Below, piece by piece: positions 52,870 to 64,000 of a DNA stretch of 64,000 bases. The stretch is from Chrysomallon squamiferum (lineage: Eukaryota > Mollusca > Gastropoda > Neomphalida > Peltospiridae): positions 11,723,915 to 11,787,914 of the forward strand of contig CM022679.1 of the NCBI GenBank assembly GCA_012295275.1, read 5' to 3'. A program made the position numbers and the translations under genes. Positions within the stretch are counted from its first letter, which is position 1. Each line of letters begins with the position of its first letter. Below the pieces are notes generated by a model. That model ran no database searches, was not told the origin of the DNA, and was given only the letters and a program-made list of their open reading frames with translations.

Positions 52870-52952
52870 TGCTAATGTGGCACTTCCGGTTTATCCGTCT
52901 TTTATCATTGGTTTAATTCATCTACTGAAAATCTTGCGACTGTCCGCAAGAT
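52870..52952. promoter_or_regulatory. Octamer-like and ETS motifs followed by an 8-bp inverted repeat
   Basis: ATGCTAAT (about 52869-52876) and CACTTCCGG (about 52881-52889) precede ATCTTGCG / CGCAAGAT, a perfect 8-bp inverted repeat with a 6-base spacer at 52931-52952. Clustered motifs suggest an enhancer or distal promoter, by inference. Confidence 0.25.
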
Positions 52953-53567
52953 AATAACAATATCCCAAACATGTCACGCTTTACTCTAAACGTGCTTTGT
53001 ATATCTTATTTGTTATTGGATTGGAGGCACTTAACCCTTTAATTATCTCTTATTACAATTCACACAGTAGGTCAAATCATAGAAAAAGTATATGCTAACA
53101 AAGGTAGCGCCAAAGTGAAGAAATACGTGCCATGCTTATAATTACCGGTTTGTTATTCAATGCTTTGTAAAGGTTTTTGCAGGAGAAGACACTTGTAAAA
53201 GCTTCTGTCATTCAAAAGTCCACCTCAACTTCAAAACGGCACAAATAAAATTCCGGGTTAACAATGGATCGAGAAAACATTAATACTATAAAGAATAACA
53301 GAATGAACTAATGTGTTGGAAAAACAAGATATAGGGAATAAAAGATGAAGATGAAACTTTACTTTTGAGTTTAATGCGTATTTAATTTTAAGACAGTTTA
53401 ATATTTATTTAAAAATAGAATCAAGTTTAATTATCTCGAAAATGCACTAAACAGTAGTTTACATGAAAATTTACATCCTTATCTTTTGCAAATATGTTTT
53501 TATATGTGATCAACTGTTTTGTTTTGCTTGTTGTTGTTTTTTTTGTTGTTTTTTAATTAGCTTTAAC

Positions 53568-53995
53568 TGACACGTCGCTTTTACTGAAATATCATCGATG
53601 TTTGTAAGAAATAGCCCTGACGATCCCACTAAAATACAAGTAAAGCTATTGGTAATTTGTCTCTGAAACAGATGCTGAAGTATCTGAGAAACTACTGCTG
53701 ACATGTTGTTGAAACTGTTTACTGAAATAGCACTGGCGCTATCATTGAAATCTAAGTAAACTTAATTCTGGTATATCAGTAAAATTCTTTAAGTGATGTT
53801 TTTTACCGAAATACCAATGAAAGTATTGATAATATATCAATAATAGTATTTATTGAAACATTAATGAAGTTACTGCTGAATTACCCGTGAAGGGTTTGCA
53901 GAAACATCAATGAATCTGTTACTAAGATGCCAATAAAAGTATTGAAGTATTACCGAAGTTACTACTGAAATTTAAAGACTCACAACTGAAGTACC
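53568..53995. repeat. Highly degenerate minisatellite based on ACTGAAATAnCAnTGAA
   Basis: Variants of ttactgaaatancaatgaa recur at irregular spacing (e.g. tactgaaatatcatcgatg, tactgaaatagcactgg, taccgaaataccaatgaa, attgaaacattaatgaag, accgaagttactactgaa). The array is old and eroded; its unit is about 20-30 bases. Confidence 0.45.
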
Positions 53996-54794
53996 ATAGA
54001 TACACCTACCATTGTTAGTCACATATCAGCATAATTAATTAAAGCTATTTTGACTGAATGGATTTCTGGGTGCATCGGATATTACTGAAATAATTAATTG
54101 GCGCTTTAATTAAAGGTTATATAAAAATCATATTATTTGACTTTTAGTAAAGTGTATTGTTTCTGAAATGCTAAAGGTGAAATCATCGACTTGCATCGTG
54201 GAAGTTACTGGTTTTCATGTTCAGCTATATTACGTCATGAACTGTCACGTTTTATTCCGTTTTAACCTTCTTATTTTTTAGTTTGAAAATTCGCTCTGTT
54301 ACTTTATTTCTGAATACGCCTTCCACTTCTAACCTTATTAAATAAAAGTTCATTTCGAATCGAAGAATGTAAATAATTTTGTTTGTAAAAGGACTGTTTC
54401 AATATTTCAGTACAAACCAAAGTTTATGTATAATTCTAAATAAGGAGAGAAAAAAAAACTTGATTTAAAATAGTCATTAATTCTTCCTTTCTCTTCGTCT
54501 GAAAGTAATTTTAAGGCGATAAGCAAGATGGATGGAGACTTTTTTGTAACAGACTGTTAGAAATAAATGCAGTTTCAATAACATCTCTTGTTGCAGTTTT
54601 CTTTGTGAATGCGCTATCGAAAATAAAAATTTGTTTTCATTGTACATAAACAAGTAGAGAGAGAGAGAGAGAAAAAAAGGTGTTTACTCCTTTGCAATTC
54701 CACTTCCCACAAGCTCGATAAATGTGATCATGAATAATAGATGAGAGTAATCTCTTCACAGATAACTCTCAGTCTTGAGAAGCTTTCACTTTTA

Positions 54795-54930
54795 TATGTA
54801 TGTATGTATTTATGTATGTATGTATATGTATGTATGTGTGTATGTATATATATGTGTATGTATGTACATGTATACATTTATACATTATATACATATATGC
54901 ATATGTATGTACCTATTACGTATGTATGTA
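54795..54930. repeat. (TATG)n microsatellite, imperfect
   Basis: tatgtatg with tgtg and tata variants; a related GTGT/GTAT-rich field continues at 55080-55250. Confidence 0.85.
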
Positions 54931-55526
54931 TATTTGTGTAAAATAATACCTTTGTGCTATTCCATCCTGAGAATTCTCTTAACCCACTAGTCTGACTAGT
55001 CTGCCAACCCACATATCAACAACGTGTTTGCAAAGCTTTATTTCCATAAACATCTTTCCATGTAATGTGTGTTCATATAAATATATGCATATGTGTGTAT
55101 GTGTGTGTGTGTGCGTGCGTGCGTATGTGGGGTGTATACCAGTCTATGCTTGCCTATGCGTATATATGAGTGTTTGTGTTTTTGTATTTGTTTGTGTCTG
55201 TTTGTATGTACTTGTGTATATTTATTTGTATTTTTGTGTGTGTACACAAATGTATTAGTATGTACATTTTGTGGGATCTTTTTTTCAAGACATAACTCTA
55301 TTTTTTATTCACCTTTTACATATCAAAATTACAAATATAAACTTACCATTTGTGTTCACACTCTAACATACAGTTCTTAAGAATCTAAACTAACTGAGGT
55401 AATTTCCGTCTGTGATGGATCCTTTTTTTTTTTTCTCCTCACTGTGAGATTAATTATTTCTGGCACAGGAAATTAACTCATGTCATTTCATTTAGATGTT
55501 ACTTTCTTTGCGAACTTTTAATTAAT

Positions 55527-55616
55527 ATGGCAGATAGAAGAATAGAACACTACGATGCCTGCTGTGACTTTTTAAGCTACTTTTATGAAAATCTGATCAA
55601 GGAAAAGCCAGTATAA
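55527..55616 (+). CDS. Short ATG reading frame, possible first exon
   Basis: ATG frame of 29 codons (MADRRIEHYDACCDFLS, then YFYENLIKEKPV) ending in TAA. A GTATAA at 55611 could act as a weak phase-0 donor, which would fit the phase-0 entry of the 56057 exon. Length is within chance expectation; listed because of its composition and proximity. Confidence 0.15.
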   Translation: MADRRIEHYDACCDFLSYFYENLIKEKPV

Positions 55617-56056
55617 TGCTTACTGCTAACTGATGATGTCAGTGAGGGAAAATATGAGTTTTTTTGTTAGTTTTATACACACTGTTTGACTAGCTTTAAA
55701 TATATTGTCTTATATTTCAAGTACAACTAAAAGAATCTTTACACAAACAAATATGTATTGGATAATAAAATCCCGTCTCCTACATAAATTAGATTAAAAC
55801 AAAAAGAACATAAATAATAATTAAATAAATAAATAAATGTAAATATGTAAGTAAAAGAATAAATCAAAATCAAAACATCAAACAAGCAAACAGACATTCA
55901 AAAAAAAAAAAAAACATCGGCTATACTGTTCACAATGCTTTATTTCGTAATCATATGCTTTTATTTCTTATCATATGGATATTTTTGTCATAATCTTGAA
56001 ATCCAGTAGAAGATAGTTTTTTTTTTGTTTTTTTTGTATCTTACAAACATTGGCAG

Positions 56057-56236
56057 ACAGTGACTGTCAAGTGGACGACGGGATCCAGGGAGCACATGCA
56101 ACTTAATCTATCTATAAAACAAGACCAGTATAACTGTCAGACTGATCGAAATGCCGATCAGTGTAATGCCTCACTTCACGTGGTCTCATGTGTTATGACT
56201 TGCTTGTGCCGCAACGATAGACAAGCTTGCTACAGG
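56057..56236 (+). CDS. Cysteine-rich internal exon, plus strand, family unrecognised
   Basis: Seen: acceptor after a long T-rich tract (cattggcag), exactly 60 codons open in one frame only (the other two close within 17 codons, and no minus frame is open throughout), and donor CAGG before GTAAGA; phase 0 at both ends. Residues 1-27 read TVTVKWTTGSREHMQ, LNLSIKQDQY and similar; the second half carries six Cys in the pattern C-x8-C-x8-C-x3-C-x-C-x6-C (NCQTDRNADQC, SCVMTCLCRNDRQACYR). The CxCxxDxxxC motif recalls GDNF-receptor/GAS1-type modules, but this is weak. GC content is clearly above the flanks. Probably an extracellular module of a multi-exon gene whose other exons I did not find. Confidence 0.5.
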
Positions 56237-56380
56237 GTAAGAGAGACTGCCCTTAAGCATAGATGACAGACTACTTGTTTGTTGTCTTCTTTTGGCAAAT
56301 TTCTACTCGATGGACCAATGTCTATACATTTCAGAGATACCAAGGACTGATTTATTGATCCATTTCAGTAATCCTTAAAC

Positions 56381-56382
56381 AA

Positions 56383-56416
<34 letters not shown>
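56381..56416. repeat. Poly-T run
   Basis: About 35 T, the longest T run in the window. Confidence 0.85.
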
Positions 56417-57549
56417 CTAAACTTCTGGATTCATAAATCATAGCTAATTTTGGAGTCAGACGTTTTTGAGTCTACAGTTCGGCCTTTGCCATTTCCTTAA
56501 ACGTGAAGTAAAGATTTTGTCTTCTATTTTAGACTGATCTAACAATGATTCTAACTGAATTTTTGTAGAATTTTGTTTTTCGATAATACTTTTTTAAAAT
56601 CTCTGTATTTCTAATCAAACTGAACACATGATTTTGTCATCGATAGTAGACATTGTTCAGTAAAATTTGTTTCAGGTATAAACACTCTTGGGCATTTCTC
56701 TGGTAGAAGCATTTAAATAGTATTCGTACTGGTAGGATTTGGTCACTGACAATCGATAACAAAGGCTGTGTTTGACATATATGTATAATAAGTTTAGTAA
56801 TAATTATTAGATGCAGTGTAGTTACTTTCCATGGCTTACGAATTGCTTATTAGAAGCCAAATGAAAACATATTATAACTCGATGTATGTTCATAATACGA
56901 CAGGTTATAATAATTATTATTATATAAAAGAAGAAATCTATTCTAGTCATTCCAACTTACAAAGAAATATATTCCGTAATATTTTCCATAGAAAATGAAA
57001 AATATATATATTTTCAAAAACAATCATAGATAGATTATGAATTGTATTTCTAAACAACAAATCGGATTCATTTAAAAAAAAATAAAGTTATTAACTGAAA
57101 ACAAGAAGTGATTAATTGTAATTTATACGCTCTAAACTGATTTGATTAGTCAATCAGATTCAAGATTTTCGCACAGGCTGTATTTGAATTTAAATTAATT
57201 CAAAGTAATGCTCGTTCTTTTTCTACCACGTCTTGTGTAAATGAACTGGAATGTAAAGGCGTTTTTCCAGTATCTACCGTTCGTTGAAAGTTTATAAATA
57301 AATAAACATAATTAATACAGAAAAACGGCTTTAGAAGTGTGTTATTTATGTTTGTTCAGTATAATATATATTTCATGTATTTATTTGCTTTTCTATCTTT
57401 ACTTCATATATGTTTCTTTTCTTTATATTTAAATATGTATTAAGTCTTGGTCCAGAAAATCGGATAATCAAGAAATCAGGGTCATCCCCAGTCTCAGTGA
57501 TCTGATAACTGTAATTCATCATTTGGATCTTTAAAAATAAACAATCCAA

Positions 57550-57563
57550 ATAATAATAATAAT

Positions 57564-57606
<43 letters not shown>

Positions 57607-57625
57607 GAGGCAGCAGCAGCAGCAA
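57550..57625. repeat. (AAT)n-(AAC)n-(CAG)n compound microsatellite
   Basis: Short AAT block, about 14 AAC units, then CAGCAG. Confidence 0.85.
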
Positions 57626-58116
57626 ATAAAAATTGATGGACCATAACGTACAACTTTCAGCATAAACGCTGGTTTTAAAATAGGTATGAAAGAAAAATAC
57701 TGCAAAGAATAATTCATGAATTATTTCCAGTCTACCCGCCCCCAATGGTTATAAACTTCCGAACCAGACGGAAGAACCTCGCCATCTTTAGATTACATTT
57801 GCAAATGGTCATCTGCGGCAGAGATCTCAGTGACCCCGGCTAACAGGGGCAGTACACAAGGAGACATTACTGTAATGTCGTAACGAGTGTCTAGGGACGG
57901 GATAATTTGCAGTTTGCAAACTAGCGAATATTCTGACTACGACTTGTAACGTCCAGTCCATTTTAAGGCCATGCTCTGGTCTGCAGAAGGTGTAGTGCTA
58001 TTTAATCGCAGAATGTAGATATTTAAAATCAATTATTAATTTCTGAAATAGCAAGTAATCAACAAGATTTTTTTTAAGCACTGACGGATCCATTTTTTTT
58101 TTTTTTGACATCATTC

Positions 58117-58147
<31 letters not shown>

Positions 58148-58361
58148 TTGTCTTTTTTTGTGAGAAAACAAAACTTGGGAAATCATTAAAAGGTAATCCC
58201 AGTATTTTCTTCTTAAATTACTATTTCGTTTATAGATTCTCAGTTATTCCCGTAAGGCCTGCTTTAAGGCCATACAAACATTTCTTAGCTGCTTGTTATT
58301 TTGTCGAAACAACTACAGATTTGATTCTTTAGCTTTTTTCGCACTTCTTATTTTCTTCAAT

Positions 58362-58365
<4 letters not shown>

Positions 58366-58439
<74 letters not shown>

Positions 58440-58476
58440 GAGAGAGAGAGAGAGATGAATATACACACATACATAC

Positions 58477-58562
<86 letters not shown>

Positions 58563-58590
58563 TCAGAAGACAGAAACAGAGAGAGAGAGA
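58366..58590. repeat. Two long (GA)n arrays, about 65 and 80 bp
   Basis: GA arrays at 58366-58455 (with cagaca interruption) and 58480-58558, joined by an ACATAC-rich linker. The largest GA block in the window. Confidence 0.9.
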
Positions 58591-59179
58591 AGTTTCAGAT
58601 GTGTATAAAAATTATTTCACAGTCTTTATAATGAGATAATCCTAACACGGATGGTAATAAGAACGTAGGTAGAGAGCATCTGTATAATATTTTAATCAAT
58701 CTCTTTGCTTCGAACAACTGTTGAATATGTTTTACACGCTGTGACGTAGAGAACAAAATATTAAATATTCCAGCAAACGTCTCTGAAAAAGTTGAATATA
58801 AAAGTATTTTACGGGTAAATGAATTCTTAATATTCTTTTGTTTTATTTTAAAATGCAGAATAACGAAAGAGATTGAAAAACTAGATACGATAACTAGATA
58901 TATTAATATTTCTAAGAATTATATCAGAAACAACTTCAACCAAGAAACTGAAAATACAGTATTCAGTATAATAATTTGTTTATTTAAAACATTTGCAATC
59001 AAACAAATTTATTTATAATTTATACTACAGATCCGTGAGAAGTGTGTTGCAGGTTTTTGGGGGTTTTTTGGGGTTGTTTTTTTTTGGGGGGTGTTCATCC
59101 TTACTGTTTTTACAAATATAATAATTATAACAAAGATACTTTCAAATTTTAAAGAAAATATATTATGGTACATCAATTT

Positions 59180-59213
59180 TAATTAATTAATTAATTTATT
59201 TATTTATTTATTC

Positions 59214-59276
<63 letters not shown>
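59180..59276. repeat. (TTAA)n-(TTTA)n-(TTA)n compound microsatellite
   Basis: Ends in about 19 perfect TTA units (59218-59275). Confidence 0.9.
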
Positions 59277-59277
<1 letters not shown>

Positions 59278-60386
59278 AAGTATGTATAAATTATAATGTT
59301 ATTTTAATGCCGTGTAAAATTGATTTTCTTTCTATGGTCGTGTTACATTTATTAAATTTGTTATGGTTGTTCGACTAATTCTATTGCAAAACACACCGAG
59401 TGTAAAATTTAATAAAGATCTGTTATGCATTTACTGTTGGTTGGACGATTACAATGAAATACAGTCAAAATATGGATTTGAATTAATAATTATTCTACAC
59501 CAATCATTTCTCTGAACAGTGGACAAAAATGCAATTTACAAGAATTCAGATTATTTAATTATAATGTTAATATAACAAACATGTATATATTTTAATTATT
59601 ACTAAACATTTCTTGTAAACAAAATAACAGTCGCATGGTTCTGTTAAGGTAAACTTCGTCTGTGTTTGTAAGAATACTGAATAGTACAACAACAAGTAAT
59701 TACAGTTTGATGTCTTACTGCCGCTGACCGCAGCATTAACTCGTAACTGAAATTCTGATCCTGGCTTGGTTGGGGTAAGTATCAGGACTGATTGATTATA
59801 GATTATTTCACAGAAGTGACTCGGCTAGTTCAAAAGAAAAACATTCAGAAAAGGCTGGATATTAACTCGTTCGATTATCGACAGCAGTTCACGAATTACG
59901 TGAATCTTGTTTAATATAAAACTTTCTTTACTTGTTTGCTTGTTTTACTGTTTGATTGTTGATTGGTTTTTGTTCTTGTCTCTCACTAACATAGCAATGG
60001 CACTTGAACTAGCCAAAGATCATTTGTGGGATACAGTGGATGATTACCGTTAAACATCGTGCTTATAGAAGGCATGCCTGGATCGTTAAGTGGATATAGG
60101 CACGTTAAATTTCATTATCTTCACACTGAAGATTCAAGAACAATGTACATTTTAATAGACAAGGGACCACATTACCCATAATGTCTATAAACTGCTTACT
60201 ATCCCATAAAGATAACAATAGTAACGACATGGAAAATTTTATCATCCGAATAAAATGGACTCCGAAGACTATGAAAAATGAGATACACACAAAGTAAAGG
60301 GCGACTTGAGAAACATAATACACTTTCGGCTGAGTGCATCAGACGGAAATCTAATTGTGCGTGTAGAAACTGTCTCCCTTTTCATA

Positions 60387-60412
60387 AAAAAAAAAAAAAA
60401 AAAAAAAAAAAA
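60387..60412. repeat. Poly-A run
   Basis: About 26 A. Confidence 0.8.
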
Positions 60413-62299
60413 GCTTAATTTTCAAGTGTTCACAGCAAGGAAATTAATACTCTGTAAATATTATAATTTGTTTTTAAAGACTTCAGACAACGTAAACATG
60501 TTCATTTAATGATGGTTATATTCAAAGCAAACCATAAATAATTATTCATTCATCACTTTCTTTTTCTTTTTAACAGTATAATTTATTTAGTTAAAATCGT
60601 ACACGATACTCATATTGTGAAACGCTCCATAGCTAAACAGTCCTGAGAAATTCAAATTAACGGCTTCATTTGAAATGCAGTGAAACGATTCCAAACTAAC
60701 TGAGAACAGGCCAATAAATTCTCTTCTCTTGGTGTCTCAAAAATTAATCAAGGAACATCGTAAAAGAACGCCGTGATATGAATGATCAGTGCAGCGTGGC
60801 AGGTAACCTTCATATAAGAAATGACGAAATTATTTATCATGTAAATGATCATCATGTCGGTAACACTTCATTGAATTTTAATATAAGAAGTCAGCGTTAA
60901 AAAAGATGTTAAGTATCGTTTGCAATCTACAATAAACACTCAGACCTAACAGCAAAACTGATTCACTGGAAGAGTCAAGAACACGAATATATTTTGAACA
61001 AATTTATTTGTTAGTTTCTTTTTATGTTTACTGGATCGAGATTTAAAATGTTTCCTTTAGATGTACTCGATGTATAATACAAATATCCGATTATTCAGTA
61101 GCGAAAAAACATGAACAAATATGTAGCATACAAATTTGGTTTGACATAAGTATTTATACTTATAAATACTGTATTTCGTTTACATTAAACTACTTAAATA
61201 TTTTATTTATATTACTACGATGTTTGTCTATGCCCATTTTCATCCACGACATAAAACTCATTACGCATAAATACAAATGTTAGTGACAAGTTCTAGTATA
61301 CTCAGTTATAAAAATGTTAATTATATCACATTCCAGTAACAGAGGCGGTCAGTATCTTTTAGTTCAGTTTGTTTTACTGAAAAATGTCCATTTACAAAAC
61401 ATCATTTCGTATGTTCGCAGACAGTTAATAACAGACTGTCTTTAGGATCTTCGTGACGTCTGTTTGTTCCAATAACTGTATTGTAATAATTATATTTCTA
61501 TTTTTCCTTTTTTTTTTTTTTTTTTTTCTTACTTTCGTTCTTTCTTCTTTTCCTACTCTTCTGTCTATTGTCTTTATTTTTTTTTTTCGGAAGAAAATGA
61601 AAACTTGACCGAAGTCAGCAGTTAGCAGTTTTCTTTTCCAAAGATAAAATGTTTGAAATGAAGTGGTTGTATAACGACAAATGGGGGGGGGATAAAATAA
61701 ATAAATAAATAGAAATAAATATAAAACAGAAAGAAAGAAAGAAAAGAAAAAAGTAATAAAATTAATTTTAAAATCTGGTGCCTCGGAATCAGAATAGCTC
61801 CATCCTAAAACAGACATTCGTACTCTCTCTTTCTCTGATTCTTTCTCTTTCTCAAAGCAATTATGCACATACGTACGTGCCAAATGTTTCTTCAGTTTAT
61901 AATAGTAACTCAGTAATAATAGATTTTTTGCAGTTATTATAAAAGACCTCGTAAAATCTAGCAAGGTAATAGTTCTTAATTATTCAGTTGAAACTTCTGA
62001 AACTGAGCACTTGAACAATATTAAGATGAAAGAAATTAATAGATTAAAACATTTGTTTAGATATTTATTAATTATTTATTATTATTATTTTACAGCATTA
62101 ATTATAATTTATAGTGAATGAGATATATTAGTCTATATCGTAAAGCAGCTTAATGTCCCAAAATCAAATTCATAGCAACTATTTTTACAATGCACCACAA
62201 AAAATCGAAAGCTATCAGTTAATATATCTGATAAATTATTTATTTTCAACAGATTTTAGGACATATATAAAAAAAAATATTTTATCTCCCAATATCGGA

Positions 62300-62556
62300 T
62301 AACTTTTCATGGTGGAAATTACAAAGTAATATTACGCATGCGTTCTTGGGATTTACGCGATGCCCGAGTAGTGATGTTTAAAGTCGAGAAGGAGGATGTT
62401 GAAATTGGCGTATATAATTGTGGACAGATGTCGACAGTTATTATTTTATAAACAATGACAAATCTAGTACATCCAGTACAGGTTTTCCTGAAGTTGTGTT
62501 CGTCTAATTCGGACCCATCTGTTGAACTTTATCTGCAAAATGGAGCAAAAACCATC
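62300..62556 (+). promoter_or_regulatory. Promoter/5' UTR region of SLC25A17
   Basis: The 250 bases before the SLC25A17 start hold a palindrome ACGCATGCGT at 62334-62343, close to the NRF-1 consensus (GCGCATGCGC) common at housekeeping and organelle-related promoters, and a locally higher CpG content. An upstream ATG at 62455 is in frame with the main start. Confidence 0.35.
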
Positions 62557-62628
62557 ATGAAAGGACCCAGCATCCTATCGAGTTTGTTGTCATACTCAAA
62601 TTTTGTACACGCTGTAGCAGGCGCAGTA
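62557..62628 (+). CDS. SLC25A17: SLC25A17 (PMP34) peroxisomal carrier, first coding exon (partial)
   Basis: Role (family knowledge): a six-helix mitochondrial-carrier-family protein of the peroxisomal membrane that exchanges CoA, FAD, NAD-type cofactors and adenine nucleotides. Seen: 24 codons from ATG to the donor GTAAGT (phase 0), ending LLSYSNFVHAVAGAV, which matches the start of animal PMP34 (SYxxxVHAVAGAVG), i.e. the beginning of transmembrane helix 1 ahead of the first PxD carrier signature. The frame is open further upstream to an ATG at 62455, but the conserved family start favours 62557; the upstream residues have no counterpart I recognise. Exon 2, with the carrier signature, is not visible before 64000, so the gene continues past the right edge. 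Confidence 0.75.
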
Positions 62629-64000
62629 GTAAGTTTACACTCTTGATTGATCAAAATAAACCAGTTCGAGATGATAAATATTGAAATAATTTGATGAAAT
62701 TACGAACTTCGCGAAAATATAAATATATTAATAATGTTAGGTATTACTATTAGATATAAAATGTGTCAGAAAGAATTAAATAAATCAGAGATTGGAATAT
62801 TTTAGTTTTCCAAAATAATTGTTATTTAACTGATGTGTTACTTAATTTGGACAAACCGTAGGTTGGTATTAAACATGCGATGAATTATTAAATACAACAT
62901 TTTTAACATACTGTTTATAATATTAACAAATAACCAATGGGATTTTAAAAAAGTGTTTCTTCAAACAAACGAACAAAATAATGATAATAATAATATAATA
63001 ATAATATAATAAATTATCAAAATCACTAAACTGAACCTTTTTTTCCCCTTCAGTCTTGTGTTATTACTTCAAAAAGTAAACAGAACTTTGTCAGATTCGT
63101 GATTTAACTAAATCAGGATGCTGAGAACAGGTTACTGTTTATTACAGTTCACATAATAGAACAAATTAGGATAACTGTGACAGACATGAATTATATATGT
63201 ACTAGCTGCAGTTTTTCAATAGATGTGATTTTGTTCTGTTAATGAGTGATGGGTCTGCTGTGTTGTTAACAACAAATAATATGCTTGTATTTGTGTTGTA
63301 ATGAACTAGTTTGTATTTGAACTCTATGGAAGGTCAGATAGCTACTCTGTATTTAAAAAGCAAAGTACTGTATGGTCTGGTGGTCACTGATATTACTAAG
63401 GCTGCAGAACAAGTACTTCAAAAACAGTTTGTATTTTTATTTCAGTAAGTCATGAGGTTATGGTTACAGTAAATATCAAATTGTTAAATAATTTGATTTT
63501 TTAAGAGAAATATTTCTGAAATTCGTAGATGCAGTCATTGAGTGTTTTACTTTATGGATGTAGTATTGATAGAAAATATAAAATAGTTGATTTGATCAGA
63601 TATATATATATATATCATTAAACATGTCTTTTCTTTGATTTAATTCTTTTGAAGGAGGTGGTTATATAGGCTGAATGTCCCAAATCTTTGGGTCCATATA
63701 GGTTTTTGGAATAATTAGGAGATGAAGATAGGACCCAAGTTTAAACTAGTACACTTAAAATGAAATTAGTTAAATAACATAGTTTCAGTAGTTTTGTACA
63801 TCAAACATAGGTTAAATAACTTCTTACCCACAGTGCTATTGAGCTGGATGTTTAATGGGGTTTTTTTTCTGTAACATAACATGATAAACAGTGAATCTGA
63901 ATCAGTTGTTAAACAAAGCATCAGCAAAAAACCCAGCAGGTTTTGGTTGCTAACATGCAGTATTATGTTATTATTAAACTTGAAAGGTTACTGATTACTA
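62629..64000 (+). other. First intron of SLC25A17 (partial)
   Basis: Begins with GTAAGT. No carrier exon is visible before the right edge. AT-rich with a short TA repeat at 63600. Confidence 0.5.

Larger units (their letters stand above)
49111..55526. other. No secure gene
   Basis: A 196-codon minus-strand frame at 49478-50068 has random-looking composition (many Ser, Asn, Leu, Ile and Phe, no domain), so it is not called. Includes the AAT/AGT repeat, the degenerate minisatellite and the TATG array. Confidence 0.4.
56237..62299. other. No secure gene
   Basis: Contains GA, AAC, TTA and poly-A/T repeats, a GC-richer unique block at 57.72-57.97 kb, and a consensus donor GTAAGTATC at 59775 with an acceptor-like tacag 69 bases before it, but no open frame between them. 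Confidence 0.35.

Noticed and set aside
57424-57490. Transposon-end-like string (ggtccagaaaatcggataatc)
   Set aside because: Recalls pogo/Tigger-type ends, but no inverted partner was found.
58293-58631. Arg-Glu dipeptide repeat frame
   Set aside because: Pure translation of the (GA)n arrays.
61425-61964. 179-codon minus-strand reading frame
   Set aside because: Runs through poly-T and AAAT repeats; mostly Lys, Phe and Ile from simple sequence.

Overview
The window looks like a gene-poor, AT-rich (by eye roughly two-thirds A+T) stretch of an animal nuclear genome. It has large introns, consensus GT-AG splice sites, no bacterial operon structure, very many microsatellites ((GA)n, (CA)n, (TAA)n, (ATGT)n, poly-A/T) and an old Tc1/mariner-type transposon. 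A neuregulin/agrin-like secreted domain and a PMP34-type carrier point to a metazoan. Repeat style and intron size suggest a mollusc or other lophotrochozoan, but this is inference from general appearance. Most long computed reading frames are translated microsatellites or chance frames. The real coding signal sits in short exons that had to be read from splice context, so most gene calls are partial.

Left part (1-9.1 kb): one clear minus-strand first coding exon (8205-8643) with a signal peptide and an NtA/neuregulin-N-terminal-like domain, ending at a perfect phase-1 donor. A CpG-richer promoter region lies upstream of it (8.65-9.1 kb). The following exons were not found and probably lie toward or beyond the left edge. 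9.1-13 kb is simple-repeat rich.

Middle (13-49 kb): two opposite-strand gene models appear to interleave. On the plus strand, a promoter-like block with ETS, CCAAT, E-box and RFX X-box-like motifs (13.02-13.13 kb) precedes a tiny ATG exon (13212). Phase-compatible candidate exons follow at 14.06, 19.08 and 38.74 kb and could encode a short protein of about 70 residues; this model is tentative. On the minus strand, an exon at 48.65-48.97 kb joins in phase to exons at 26.6 and 25.9 kb, giving a protein of about 170 residues with a conserved-looking globular core and an acidic tail, through an unusual GC-AG intron. The plus-strand terminal exon would then lie inside the ~22-kb intron of the minus-strand gene. 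Isolated minus-strand exon candidates (34.8 and 22.7 kb), a decayed Tc1/mariner-superfamily element (32.3-33.4 kb), several degenerate tandem repeats and a perfect 12-bp inverted repeat near a CRE palindrome (45.2 kb) lie in the same region.

Right part (49-64 kb): a cysteine-rich plus-strand exon (56057-56236) of unrecognised family, a degenerate tandem array (about 53.57-54.0 kb), long GA and TATG microsatellites, and near the right edge the first coding exon of the peroxisomal carrier SLC25A17/PMP34 (62557-62628, plus strand). The rest of that gene lies outside the window.
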